Of a stretch of 64,000 nt of DNA, positions 1 through 9,073 are shown piece after piece. Under the pieces are notes generated by a model that saw only the letters and a program-made list of their open reading frames with translations, was not told the origin of the DNA and ran no database searches. Both the position numbers and the translations under genes were made by a program. This DNA comes from Planotetraspora silvatica (GTDB lineage Bacteria > Actinomycetota > Actinomycetes > Streptosporangiales > Streptosporangiaceae). The stretch spans positions 124,001 to 188,000 of the forward strand of contig NZ_BOOQ01000013.1 of the NCBI RefSeq assembly GCF_016863315.1, written 5' to 3'. Positions within the stretch are counted from its first letter, which is position 1. Each line of letters starts with the position of its first letter.

Positions 1-633
1 GAGCAACGTCACTCTCATGAAGGCCGGCTGGTTCACGACGTCGCGATACTCCGCCCGGACGGCCCGCGTGTGGCCGGGCCGTCCGCCGATCGTGATGTCG
101 CGGTCGTCCACCACTTCGACCTTGTCGCCGTGGAGCAGCAGCTTGGCGTAGAGGCTGCTCAGATCGAGGACGGCGGGGCCGAGGCCGTCCGGCTCCACGT
201 GCGCCTCCGGCCTGGCCATGACCGTGGCCAGGTCGCCTCGGGCGGCGACGGAGGTGAAGCCGGTCACCGGCGCGACCACCCCCTCGGTCCACTCCGGCGG
301 CAGCGAGTAGGACACCCCGGCGAGCGGGTCGGCGACCATGGCCGGAGGCGCGGTCTCGCTGCGATTGAGGATCACGAACACCACCCCGCCGATCACGACG
401 GCGGCGACGGCCACGGCGGCTCCGGCGACGAGGAGGCGTTGCAGCCACCGCGGCATTCGGCGGGGCGGTTCGACGGGCGTGCCGTACCAGACGGCCGAGG
501 GCGGGAGGTCGTTGTCAGGCGCGGGCGCGTCGTCGGCGGGCGCGGGCATGAGCGTGGGTGTGAGCGGGGGCATGGGCTTGGGCGTGTCGTCGTCGGCGGG
601 CGGCCATACGCGGCGCGACCACTGATCGTTCAC
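1..633 (-). CDS. Membrane-anchored hypothetical protein, C-terminus cut by window edge
   Basis: The frame is open from a GTG at 633 to the first base of the window, giving 211 codons, so the C-terminus is missing. The GTG is preceded by a clear GGGAGG ribosome site. The first ~65 residues are Asp/Pro-rich and hydrophilic. One hydrophobic segment follows (about residues 68-92, Ala/Val-rich, ending VVFVIL), and the rest would lie outside the membrane. This is the type II single-pass layout common among small actinobacterial surface proteins. The visible outer part contains a YSLPPEW stretch and resembles the small lipoprotein-like beta folds of such proteins, but I cannot assign a family. Function unknown. 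The next gene on this strand, the M43 protease, lies upstream. Confidence 0.7.
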   Translation of the reverse strand, partial: MNDQWSRRVWPPADDDTPKPMPPLTPTLMPAPADDAPAPDNDLPPSAVWYGTPVEPPRRMPRWLQRLLVAGAAVAVAAVVIGGVVFVILNRSETAPPAMVADPLAGVSYSLPPEWTEGVVAPVTGFTSVAARGDLATVMARPEAHVEPDGLGPAVLDLSSLYAKLLLHGDKVEVVDDRDITIGGRPGHTRAVRAEYRDVVNQPAFMRVTLL

Positions 634-767
634 GAAGCCTCCCGGAGCCGGAGGAGCCGGGCGCACGTGGAACCGAGCCGGTGAGCGCCGGATCGATCAC
701 GAGCGACCCACGACACCATGAGCGCTGCTGTGGCAGTTACTCACAGAGACGGTGCCTCGTCAACGAA

Positions 768-773
768 AATCCG
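768..773 (-). promoter_or_regulatory. Possible -35 element for the 633 gene
   Basis: Read on the minus strand, TTGACG occurs about 135 bases upstream of the GTG at 633, with a poor -10 match (GTAACT) 17 bases downstream. This is a weak match and only a candidate. Confidence 0.25.
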
Positions 774-789
774 GGCATTGCTATCGGAT

Positions 790-1758
790 CTAGACAGGTG
801 GGGCGGTTGGCCTGCGATAGAGGTCCCACATCTGCCGCATCCGGACCGCCTGGCCCGCGGTGAAGTTGGTCATGCACCGGTCCTGGGCGTAGTCCATGAA
901 GTTGTGGACGGGGTCCTGCCCCGGCTCCGTGCAGGTGTCCTTGCTAGGCGGGCAGCCCGTGGTCGGGTACGCCTCGGGCGGGGTGTCGTCGACCGCGTCC
1001 CCCGGCGCGGAGCAGCCGTTCTCGAAGGTGTGCAGCAGGCCGAGCCAGTGGCCGATCTCGTGGACGGCGGTGAAGCCCTTATCGAAGTTGCGCAACGGGC
1101 CTCCCGGCACGCTGCGCCAGTCGATGACCACACCGTCCAGTTGCGGCTCGCCCTGGTACCAGTACGGGTAGGTCGCGTAGCCGAGGACCAGCTCGCCGAG
1201 CTGTGCGATGTAGAGGTTGAGCGTCTCCGGACCGCCCACGCGCAGCTTCGTCTTGATGGCCGCCTCGTTGCCCAGCGGGTCGCGGAACCAGTCCTTGTTC
1301 AGTGTGTGGGTGATGCCGGTGAGCACGAAGCGCACCCCGGTGTCGACGCCGCCGAGCCTGCCGCCGTAGGCCGCGTTCAGCGTGTCGACCTGCCGCTTGA
1401 CGCCCGCGTCCGACAGCCCGAGCACACCGTCCTTGATCACATGCACCCAGAGGGGCACCATGATCTCGCCCGTGGCCGGCGCCCGGCGCATGCCGCCGGA
1501 CTCCTCGAGCCGGCGACGCAGGTCTGCGGACATCCGGGCGATCTCATCCGGCCCCGGTTCGCGCGGCTCGACCGCGTGGGTGAGGCCCTCGGCTCCGGGA
1601 CGAAGGGCCGCGCCTTCGGACGGCTCGCCGACCGGGCACTCCGCCCCGGCCCTCACCTCAGCCGGGTCCGGCCGGCTGTCGGCGCGGGCCGCGGCAGGGG
1701 GACCGCCGCCCAGCGTGAACAGGCATGCCATGAGGACGGCTGTCGCACACCGGGCCAT
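790..1758 (-). CDS. Secreted M43-family zinc metalloprotease
   Basis: This 322-residue protein begins with a basic/hydrophobic signal peptide of about 26 residues ending near AAARA, so it is exported. The catalytic signature HEIGHWLGLLH at residues 233-243 is the extended HExxHxxGxxH zinc site of metzincins. A Met-turn (NFMDY, ~286-290) follows. Together these are diagnostic of the M43 (cytophagalysin/pappalysin) family, in which the three His bind zinc and the Glu is the general base. Cysteines around 249, 269, 276 and 295 probably form disulphides. The size fits the compact bacterial secreted members. Substrate unknown. It is monocistronic in appearance, with a gap on each side. Confidence 0.9.
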   Translation of the reverse strand: MARCATAVLMACLFTLGGGPPAAARADSRPDPAEVRAGAECPVGEPSEGAALRPGAEGLTHAVEPREPGPDEIARMSADLRRRLEESGGMRRAPATGEIMVPLWVHVIKDGVLGLSDAGVKRQVDTLNAAYGGRLGGVDTGVRFVLTGITHTLNKDWFRDPLGNEAAIKTKLRVGGPETLNLYIAQLGELVLGYATYPYWYQGEPQLDGVVIDWRSVPGGPLRNFDKGFTAVHEIGHWLGLLHTFENGCSAPGDAVDDTPPEAYPTTGCPPSKDTCTEPGQDPVHNFMDYAQDRCMTNFTAGQAVRMRQMWDLYRRPTAPPV

Positions 1759-1829
1759 TCGCTCCCCCGATCTTGCTGGTCAGGAGCCTGACGTTAGCCG
1801 TCTCGGGGGCGATCATTTCGTTTCGACAC

Positions 1830-2081
1830 TCAGTCGTCGGAAGGTTTGCCCTTGGGCAGTCCTTCGTAGATCTCCTTGCATTCCGGGCAGACCGGATACT
1901 TCTTGGGATCCCGGCTGGGCACCCACACCTTGCCGCAGAGAGCCCGGACAGGAGCACCCGTCACGTAGCTCTCAGTGATCTTGTTCTTGTCGGCGTAGTG
2001 CGAGAAGCGCTCGTGGTCGCCGTCGCCGTGTGACACGCGCGGCGCGACATCGCTCTCGGGAAGAATTTTCGTGCTGGTCAC
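1830..2081 (-). CDS. DUF3039 family protein
   Basis: A small (83 aa) soluble protein with the conserved core VSHGDGDHERFSHY, then ALCGKVWVPSRDPKKYPVCP and a second Cys two residues later. This is the DUF3039 pattern found across actinobacteria. The three cysteines (LCGK and CPEC) and His residues suggest metal binding, but no function is established. I place the start at GTG 2081 (VTSTKILPES); another in-frame GTG at 2087 is equally possible. The frame stays open far upstream into the MFS gene on the other reading frame, which is a high-GC artefact. Confidence 0.85.
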   Translation of the reverse strand: MTSTKILPESDVAPRVSHGDGDHERFSHYADKNKITESYVTGAPVRALCGKVWVPSRDPKKYPVCPECKEIYEGLPKGKPSDD

Positions 2082-2145
2082 GAACACCGAGTCTACTGAG
2101 CCGGTGACGCCCTGACGCCGGGCCCGCACAACGATCCAGGGACGG

Positions 2146-2181
2146 GTACGGCTCCCGCCCGGGAATGGGCGGGAGCCGTAC
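2146..2181. terminator. 15-bp perfect stem-loop after the MFS gene
   Basis: Bases 2146-2160 and 2167-2181 are perfect inverted repeats (GTACGGCTCCCGCCC and its complement) around a 6-base loop. The hairpin lies just past the MFS stop at 2219 and before DUF3039. There is no U-tract, as is usual for actinobacterial intrinsic terminators. Confidence 0.7.
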
Positions 2182-2209
2182 TGCCGGAAGTGGAGCCGTA
2201 CTGCCGGAA
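2172..2209. repeat. Two-copy 20-bp tandem repeat
   Basis: GGAGCCGTACTGCCGGAA occurs at 2172-2189 and again at 2192-2209 (period 20). The first copy forms part of the right arm of the adjacent hairpin, so the repeat looks like a local duplication of a terminator arm. Confidence 0.75.
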
Positions 2210-2218
2210 CAGGCGCCG

Positions 2219-3784
2219 TCAGCCCACGTGGACGGGGGCGCCCTCGGTCTTGCGGCCGGCCTTGACGAACAGCGCCAGGATCGCCGCGATCACGGCGACG
2301 GCCGTGCTCACGACGAAGCCGAGGTGCAGTCCGTCCATGAACGACAGGTGCGAGGCGTTGGTGATGACACTCGCGGCCGGGCCGGGGAGGGCGGGAAACG
2401 CCATGCCGACCGACGCCGCCGACTTGAGCCCCTCCAACTGCTCGGGCGGGAGGGCCTCGGCCACCGGGCCGAGGTAGCCGGGCAGCACGCTCGACACCTT
2501 GGCCGCCACGATCGCACCGAGGACGGCGGTGCCGAGGGCGCCGCCGACCTGCATCGCGGAGTTCTGCACGCCGCCCGCGACACCGCTGAGCTCCTCGGGC
2601 GCGTTGCCGACGATGATCTCGGTGGCTCCCACGAAGACCGGGGACAGGCCGAAGGCCAGCAGGACGAAGGGGATCGCGCTGTCCATGAACTGCGCCTCGA
2701 CGCTGAGCCGCGACATCAGGAACATCGCGACGGCCGTGATCAGCATGCCGCCCGCGATGGTGACGCGGGGGCCCAGCTTGCCGATGAGGATTCCGGCGAT
2801 GGGAGAGGCCACGATCATGCCGGCGCTCATGGGCAACATCCGCAGGCCCGACTGCAGCGGGGAGAGCCCGTGCACGCCCTGGAAGAAGAACGTGAGGAAG
2901 AACATCGCCCCGAACATCGAGAACGCCATGAGGATCATCAGCCCGGTACCGATGGAGACCGAGATGTTGCGGAACAGGCTCAGCGGCAGCAACGGCTCCG
3001 CGGCCCGGGCCTGCCAGAACAGGAACACCGCGCCGACGACGACGGCCGCGGCGAGGAAGCCGATGGTCTTCGGGTCGCCCCAGCCCCACTCGGGCGCCTT
3101 GATGATGGACCAGACCAGCGAGAACATCGTGGCGGACAGCAGCAGCACCCCGAGCCAGTCGACCCTGGACAACAGCTTCGTCCTGCCGCCCCTGAGGACC
3201 CACAGGCCGAACGCCAGCGCCGCCACGCCGACGGGCACGTTGATGAAGAAGACGGACTGCCAGCTCACGTTCTCGACGAGCAGCCCGCCGATGATCGGGC
3301 CTCCCGCGCTGGACAGCCCGATGATGGCGCCCCAGGCGCCCATCGCCATGTTCAGCCGCTCACCGGGGAAGGCGAGCCTCAGGAGGGCGAGCGCGGCCGG
3401 CTGGAGCAGCGCGCCGAACAGGCCCTGCAGGACACGGAAGGCGATCAGCATCCCGATCGAGGAGGTCAGTCCGATCGCCAGCGAGGTCAGGGCGAAGCCC
3501 GCGACACCGATGAGGAAGACCTTCTTGTGGCCGAACAGGTCGCCGAGTTTACCGGCGGTGATGAGGAAGACCGCCAGCGCGAGCAGGTAACCACTGGTGA
3601 TCCATTGCAGGTCGGACAGTGACGCTCCGAGATCCTCGGCGATGCGCGGGTTGGCGATCGCCACGACAGTGCCGTCGAGCATCACCATGATGACGCCGAG
3701 CGAAACGGCCAGCAGCGTCAGCCACGGATGCGCCTCCCCGCCGCCGTCACGGGTATCAGGTGGTACGGCTACCGCTTGAGCCAT
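2219..3784 (-). CDS. MFS drug:H+ antiporter, DHA2 (14-TM, EmrB/QacA) family
   Basis: 521 residues, the usual length for 14-helix DHA2 exporters. Family motifs are visible: LDGTVVAIANPRI in helix 1 (36-48), WITSGYLLALA in helix 2 (61-71) and the loop motif GKLGDLFGHKK (78-88). A central hydrophobic pair of helices distinguishes 14-TM from 12-TM members. It would export hydrophobic or cationic compounds using the proton gradient. ATG 3784 follows an AAGGGGGA site. It is divergent from a TetR gene starting at 3925, and the shared 140-bp gap carries a dyad, so the exporter is probably repressed by that regulator until its ligand appears. Substrate unknown. Confidence 0.92.
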   Translation of the reverse strand: MAQAVAVPPDTRDGGGEAHPWLTLLAVSLGVIMVMLDGTVVAIANPRIAEDLGASLSDLQWITSGYLLALAVFLITAGKLGDLFGHKKVFLIGVAGFALTSLAIGLTSSIGMLIAFRVLQGLFGALLQPAALALLRLAFPGERLNMAMGAWGAIIGLSSAGGPIIGGLLVENVSWQSVFFINVPVGVAALAFGLWVLRGGRTKLLSRVDWLGVLLLSATMFSLVWSIIKAPEWGWGDPKTIGFLAAAVVVGAVFLFWQARAAEPLLPLSLFRNISVSIGTGLMILMAFSMFGAMFFLTFFFQGVHGLSPLQSGLRMLPMSAGMIVASPIAGILIGKLGPRVTIAGGMLITAVAMFLMSRLSVEAQFMDSAIPFVLLAFGLSPVFVGATEIIVGNAPEELSGVAGGVQNSAMQVGGALGTAVLGAIVAAKVSSVLPGYLGPVAEALPPEQLEGLKSAASVGMAFPALPGPAASVITNASHLSFMDGLHLGFVVSTAVAVIAAILALFVKAGRKTEGAPVHVG

Positions 3785-3842
3785 GAATGAGTCCCCCTTG
3801 GAAAGGCCAACGGTCCGGTCTCAGGCAACGATGCGTAATTTA

Positions 3843-3857
3843 TGTCACAGCATGACA
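3843..3857. promoter_or_regulatory. Candidate TetR operator between exporter and regulator
   Basis: TGTCA-CAGCA-TGACA is a perfect 5-bp-arm dyad in the divergent MFS/TetR gap. Related half-sites (GATGACA, TGACATCTGACA) follow up to 3899. This is where a local TetR would be expected to bind. Inference from position and symmetry. Confidence 0.5.
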
Positions 3858-3924
3858 GATGACAAATCCTTTTATCCGACATACGGTGACATCTGACAGC
3901 ATGTGAACTACCAGTTTCGAGCAG

Positions 3925-4566
3925 GTGACAACCGTGGGTCTGCGCGAGCGCAAGAAGGTGCAGACGCGAAACGCCTTGATCGACGCGGCTCTCGAGCTCT
4001 TCCTCACGCAGGGCTACGACGCCACGACGATCGACCAGATCGCGGCGCGGGTCGACGTGTCGCCGCGCACGTTCTTCCGGTACTTCTCGTCGAAGGAGGA
4101 GGTCGCGCTCTCCCCGCCCGCCGACAGCCAGGAGATCTTCCTGGCCGAGTTCGCGGGCCGCCCGGAGAGCGAGTCTCCGTACACGGCACTCAGCCAGGCG
4201 ATGCGCGCCATGATCGGCACACTGCGGGACAGGGATCCCGCGGAGGCCGAGCGGTTCATGAAGTCGCGGCAACTGGTGGAGGAGACGCCCCACCTGCTCG
4301 CCGGCCAGATGCGCCTGCTCATGGACAACCAGAAGAGGCTCGTCGCCGAGGTCGCCCGCAGACAGGGTACCGACGCCGGGGACCTGTTACCCCAGTTCGT
4401 CGTGTCGATCTTCACCGGCCTCGGGATGGTCTGCCACACCAGTGGCCCACAGGGGTTCGACATCATGGCCAAGCGCCTCGATGACGTGCTGAAACTGGCC
4501 GACCGTTCCCTTCGCCCGGGCTGGGATCTGGCCACGATGACCGTTCCGTCCCCTGCGGCCGGCTGA
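3925..4566 (+). CDS. TetR family repressor, probable regulator of the divergent MFS exporter
   Basis: 213 residues with the classical N-terminal TetR fold. Helix-turn-helix residues ~35-57 carry TTIDQIAARVDVSPRTFFRYF and end in the KEE typical of the family. The remaining ~150 residues form the all-helical ligand/dimer domain. The GTG at 3925 (MTTVGLRERK) is the most likely start; an AGCAGG-like site lies just upstream. Its divergent arrangement with the DHA2 exporter and the dyad in the shared promoter region indicate a repressor of both genes. Its inducing ligand cannot be told from sequence. Confidence 0.9.
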   Translation: MTTVGLRERKKVQTRNALIDAALELFLTQGYDATTIDQIAARVDVSPRTFFRYFSSKEEVALSPPADSQEIFLAEFAGRPESESPYTALSQAMRAMIGTLRDRDPAEAERFMKSRQLVEETPHLLAGQMRLLMDNQKRLVAEVARRQGTDAGDLLPQFVVSIFTGLGMVCHTSGPQGFDIMAKRLDDVLKLADRSLRPGWDLATMTVPSPAAG

Positions 4567-4633
4567 AGCGACCGCCGCGACGCGACTTCGCTCACGCGAT
4601 CAGAGCAGGATGCGCGCGGACGGCCGCCGGATC

Positions 4634-5209
4634 TCAGTTCTGCTGGGGGTCCTCGGGGAAGGTGGCGACGAGGGCGAGATCACCCTGCTGCCTCCGCAGG
4701 ACATTCCGCCAGAGCGCGCCCGGATCGGAGTTGAAGGTGTCGCCCGGCTCGGAGTCCACGACGTACCAGGCGCCCTCTTCGAGCTCCGCCTGCAGCTGAC
4801 CGCCGGTCCAGCCCGCGTATCCGGCGAAGATCCGCATCTGCGAGATCTCCCCCGCGAGGATCTCGGGGGGCGCGTCGAGGTCGACCGTGCCCAGGCGGGA
4901 CATCGTGGACCTGCCCTGCAGCCGCCGCCAGCCCAGCGGCTCCTCGCCGCTCAGCACCGCGGCCAGGGCGAGGGCGCTGTCGGTCTGGACCGGCCCGCCC
5001 TCGAAGAGCACAGGGGGGCCGGTGACGAGCGGGTCCCATGAGGGGAGGACCTGCGTCACCGCGACCTCGCTCGGCCTGTTGATGACCACTCCCAGCGTGC
5101 CGCCGTCCTCGTCGTGCTCCAGGACGAGGACGACGCTGCGCCGGAAGTTGGGGTCGTCGAGCAGAGGCGTCGCCACGAGGAGCCGGCCGACGTAGATCGC
5201 TTCCGCCAT
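4634..5209 (-). CDS. YqgE/AlgH family protein
   Basis: 191 residues if the ATG at 5209 is used (194 from the ATG at 5218); family members are ~185-190. Recognisable blocks are GRLLVATPLLDDPNFRRSVV at the N-terminus, GGTLGVVINRPSE, FEGGPVQ and FAGYAGWTGGQL. The fold is known from structural genomics and AlgH was first linked to alginate regulation in Pseudomonas, but the biochemical role in actinobacteria is not settled. It is soluble, with no signal peptide. A GGGAGG lies only one base before ATG 5209, so the start remains uncertain. Convergent with the TetR gene. Confidence 0.88.
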   Translation of the reverse strand: MAEAIYVGRLLVATPLLDDPNFRRSVVLVLEHDEDGGTLGVVINRPSEVAVTQVLPSWDPLVTGPPVLFEGGPVQTDSALALAAVLSGEEPLGWRRLQGRSTMSRLGTVDLDAPPEILAGEISQMRIFAGYAGWTGGQLQAELEEGAWYVVDSEPGDTFNSDPGALWRNVLRRQQGDLALVATFPEDPQQN

Positions 5210-5312
5210 ACCTCCCATGATGAAGGAGGAATGGCGATTCGCGCACGCCACCCCCGACTCAGCCTGGGGCGTCACCCACCGTACGGCCGGTGTCGCCGCA
5301 AGTGGTCGCCGA

Positions 5313-6722
<1,410 letters not shown>

Positions 6723-6870
6723 GGCAATCCGCTCCTTTGCGGGGGTCTTTCCGACCGTACGCGCTCGGTGCGGGCGTGTTGCCGGCTCGGGCGAATCGCT
6801 TGCCCGGCTGCCGCACCCGGCTCGACGGCATCGTGGATGTATTCCATCGTGCCATCCCCGGACAGGTGAT

Positions 6871-7500
6871 TCAGCCCACAGCCGAGGCGGCGGCCACGAT
6901 CAACTCCACGCACGTGGTCACCGGGATGACGGTGCTGTCCAGAACCATGTGGTACAGCCCGGGATCAGCGGGGTCGCTCCGATAGAACTGCCGGACGTAC
7001 GCCCTGCGCGCCCGGTCGTTGTCGTTCACGACCCTCTTGGCCTCCTGCTCCGGTATGCCGGAGTACGCCGCCGTCTGCAGGACGCGCCGCCGTAGCGGGC
7101 CGTCGAGCCGGACGTGCAGGGCACCCGGGTGATCGGCGAGCACGATCGCGCCGGCCCTGCCCAGGATCACGCCGCCGTGGACGCGGGCGATCTCGCGGAT
7201 GACCTGTTCCGTCCGGGCGGCGAACTCGTCGGGCGTCAGCGGCATCCCGGCGGGAACGTAGAGCTCCACGCCGCCGAGCGTCACCGTCGGCAGCCGCATC
7301 ATGCCGGTCAGGAGCCTGCCGAAGCCGCTCTCCGCCCGGTCGTCGTGCGCCAGCGCCTCCTCCAGCGTCACGCCGAGCTCACTGGCGACGGCGCTGGGAA
7401 TCGCCCGGTCGACGAACGGCACGCCGAGCCGATCGGCCACCGCCGGCCCGATGACGCTGCCGCCGGTGCCGTACGTCGCGGAGATGGTGACGACCCGCAC
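6871..7500 (-). CDS. Cytidylate-kinase-like family protein
   Basis: 209 residues from a GTG at 7500, preceded by AGGAGGG with good spacing. The N-terminus VVTISATYGTGG is a P-loop-like nucleotide-binding start (GxxGxGG) as in cytidylate-kinase-like proteins. ILGRAGAIVLADHPGALHV and an Arg/Asp-rich lid (NDNDRARRAYVRQFY) match the Cytidylate_kin2 family. It is not the canonical Cmk. Its substrate is unknown, and the family may phosphorylate a nucleotide or act as a regulator. The YbbN-like gene is upstream on the same strand, 47 bp away. Confidence 0.82.
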   Translation of the reverse strand: MRVVTISATYGTGGSVIGPAVADRLGVPFVDRAIPSAVASELGVTLEEALAHDDRAESGFGRLLTGMMRLPTVTLGGVELYVPAGMPLTPDEFAARTEQVIREIARVHGGVILGRAGAIVLADHPGALHVRLDGPLRRRVLQTAAYSGIPEQEAKRVVNDNDRARRAYVRQFYRSDPADPGLYHMVLDSTVIPVTTCVELIVAAASAVG

Positions 7501-7547
7501 GTCCCTCCTATGCCCGCGTGGTGGGCGGGCGACCTCTCAGGAAGGTC

Positions 7548-8465
7548 TCAGAAGAGCGCGTTGGCGAGGTTCCGCCGCGCCTTGGAGACCGAGGGGTCCT
7601 CTGCCGGCAGCGCGTCGAAGAGGCTGAGGAGGTGACGCCTGGCCTTGTCGCGGTCGGCGCCGTTCGTGCGCCGGACGAGCGCGACGAGCCGGTCGAAGGC
7701 GTCGTCCACCTTCCCGTCGAGCGTCTCGAGGTCGGCGGCCTGGATGTGCACGTCGACGTCGGCCGGGTCCGCGGTGGCACGGCGCATGACGTCGGCCGCG
7801 TCGAGGTCCTGGGTCCGGCGAAGGAGGCCGACCCCGGCGAGGCCGATCTTCGCGGCCTCGTCGTCCGGCGACTTCGCGCGCAGGCGCTCGTAGGCCGCGG
7901 CCGCCGCGTCGAGATCGCCCTTGTCCATGGCCTCGTCGGCCGCGAGGAGGTCCGGGTCGACCCGCTCGGCCTCGCCGCCCTCCTCCTGTTCGGGGGCGGC
8001 CTCGGCGAGCTCGACACCGAGCTGCTCGAAGACCTGCGCCAGCGCCTGCCTCAGCTGCGCCTCGGGCAGCGGCCCCTCGAACAGGGGCATGAGCTGGCCC
8101 TGGAACGCCAGGTAGACGGTGGGGATCGCCCGCATGCGCAACGCCTGGGCGAGGTCGGGGTTCGCCTCGACGTCGACGCGGGCGAGCAGCCACGCGCCGG
8201 CGGCCTCGGCGGCCAGCTTCTCCAGCGTGTAGCTGAACTGCTGAACCTGTTCCGCTCTCGGCACCGTCGCCTCGACGATCACCGGGACGCTCATCGAGCG
8301 CTCCACGACGTCGGAGTTGAAGGTGGCCGAGGTCGCCTCGATCACGTCCGGGGTCGCTCCTGGCCCTTCGGCCTCGCGCCGTGCCTGCGCTTCCAGAGCC
8401 TGCTTACGCGCGCCGAGGTCCACGGCGCCGTACAGGGATCCAGGTCGAGAGAAGTCCGCTGCCAT
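7548..8465 (-). CDS. Thioredoxin-fold/TPR co-chaperone (YbbN/CnoX-like)
   Basis: 305 residues. The N-terminal ~60-160 is a thioredoxin fold lacking the CxxC pair: the region before IPTVYLAFQG has the cis-Pro (IPT), but SVPVIVEAT replaces the active-site motif. After an acidic linker (QEEGGEAERV), the C-terminal half is TPR-like with alternating Ala/Leu helices (AADEAMDKGDLDAAAAAYE). This two-part layout is that of YbbN/CnoX co-chaperones, which hold misfolding or oxidised proteins for folding machines. No redox activity is expected here. Cytoplasmic. ATG 8465 gives MAADFSRPGSLYGAVDLG, a start typical of actinobacterial members. Confidence 0.88.
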   Translation of the reverse strand: MAADFSRPGSLYGAVDLGARKQALEAQARREAEGPGATPDVIEATSATFNSDVVERSMSVPVIVEATVPRAEQVQQFSYTLEKLAAEAAGAWLLARVDVEANPDLAQALRMRAIPTVYLAFQGQLMPLFEGPLPEAQLRQALAQVFEQLGVELAEAAPEQEEGGEAERVDPDLLAADEAMDKGDLDAAAAAYERLRAKSPDDEAAKIGLAGVGLLRRTQDLDAADVMRRATADPADVDVHIQAADLETLDGKVDDAFDRLVALVRRTNGADRDKARRHLLSLFDALPAEDPSVSKARRNLANALF

Positions 8466-8539
8466 ACCCCCAATCCTGCCGTACGCGCGCGCCTGATCCG
8501 TGCCAACCCCCGCCTCCTTGGACGACGGGCGCACGGCGG

Positions 8540-9007
8540 TCAGCCCACCGGGCGCTGGATCGGCTGCCGCTCGGTCCGGTAGATGAGGGTGGTCTCCAGG
8601 TGGAAGATCTCCGGACGGATCAGGATGCGTTCCAGGATCAGCCGGTGCAGATGATCGGCGTCGGGCACCGCGACGTGCACCAGGAGGTCCTCGGGCCCGG
8701 CCACGTGGAACAGGGCGATCGTCTCGGGAAGGCCGAGTATGAAGGCGCGCAGCGGGTCGACGAGCTGGCTGGTGTGCGGGCGCACCTGCAGCGCGAGCAT
8801 CGCCTGGAGTGATCGGCCGAGCGCCTTGGCGTCCACTTCCGCGCGAAAGCCCGTGATCACCCCACGCCTCCGCAGGCCGCGCACCCGCTCCAGCGCCGTG
8901 GAGGGGGCGACGCCCACCCGCTCCGCGAGGTCCTTGTTGGGCAGCCGTGCGTCGTTCTGCAGCTCTGCCAGAATCGCCCTGTCGATCGAATCCAGTTCGC
9001 TGCTCAT
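8540..9007 (-). CDS. Lrp/AsnC family transcriptional regulator
   Basis: 155 residues from ATG 9007; an in-frame GTG at 9019 would add four residues. The N-terminal winged HTH (LDSIDRAILAELQNDARLPN then VGVAPSTALERVRGL) and the C-terminal RAM/AsnC ligand domain (ALFHVAGPEDLLVHVAVPDA) are both plain. Members assemble into octamers and sense amino acids. It is divergent from a PLP-dependent amino-acid decarboxylase with only ~66 bp between starts, so it very likely controls that gene and itself. The decarboxylase substrate would be the likely effector. Confidence 0.93.
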   Translation of the reverse strand: MSSELDSIDRAILAELQNDARLPNKDLAERVGVAPSTALERVRGLRRRGVITGFRAEVDAKALGRSLQAMLALQVRPHTSQLVDPLRAFILGLPETIALFHVAGPEDLLVHVAVPDADHLHRLILERILIRPEIFHLETTLIYRTERQPIQRPVG

Positions 9008-9073
9008 GGGGTATCTCACTTCTGAATTCGGCGTCTATGGCGTTCCGCCGTCCGATGTAGTCATTATCCTGCC

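Noticed and set aside
2082-3203. Long N-terminal extension of the DUF3039 protein
   Set aside because: Arg/Gly/Pro-rich shadow of the MFS gene; the true start is near 2081.
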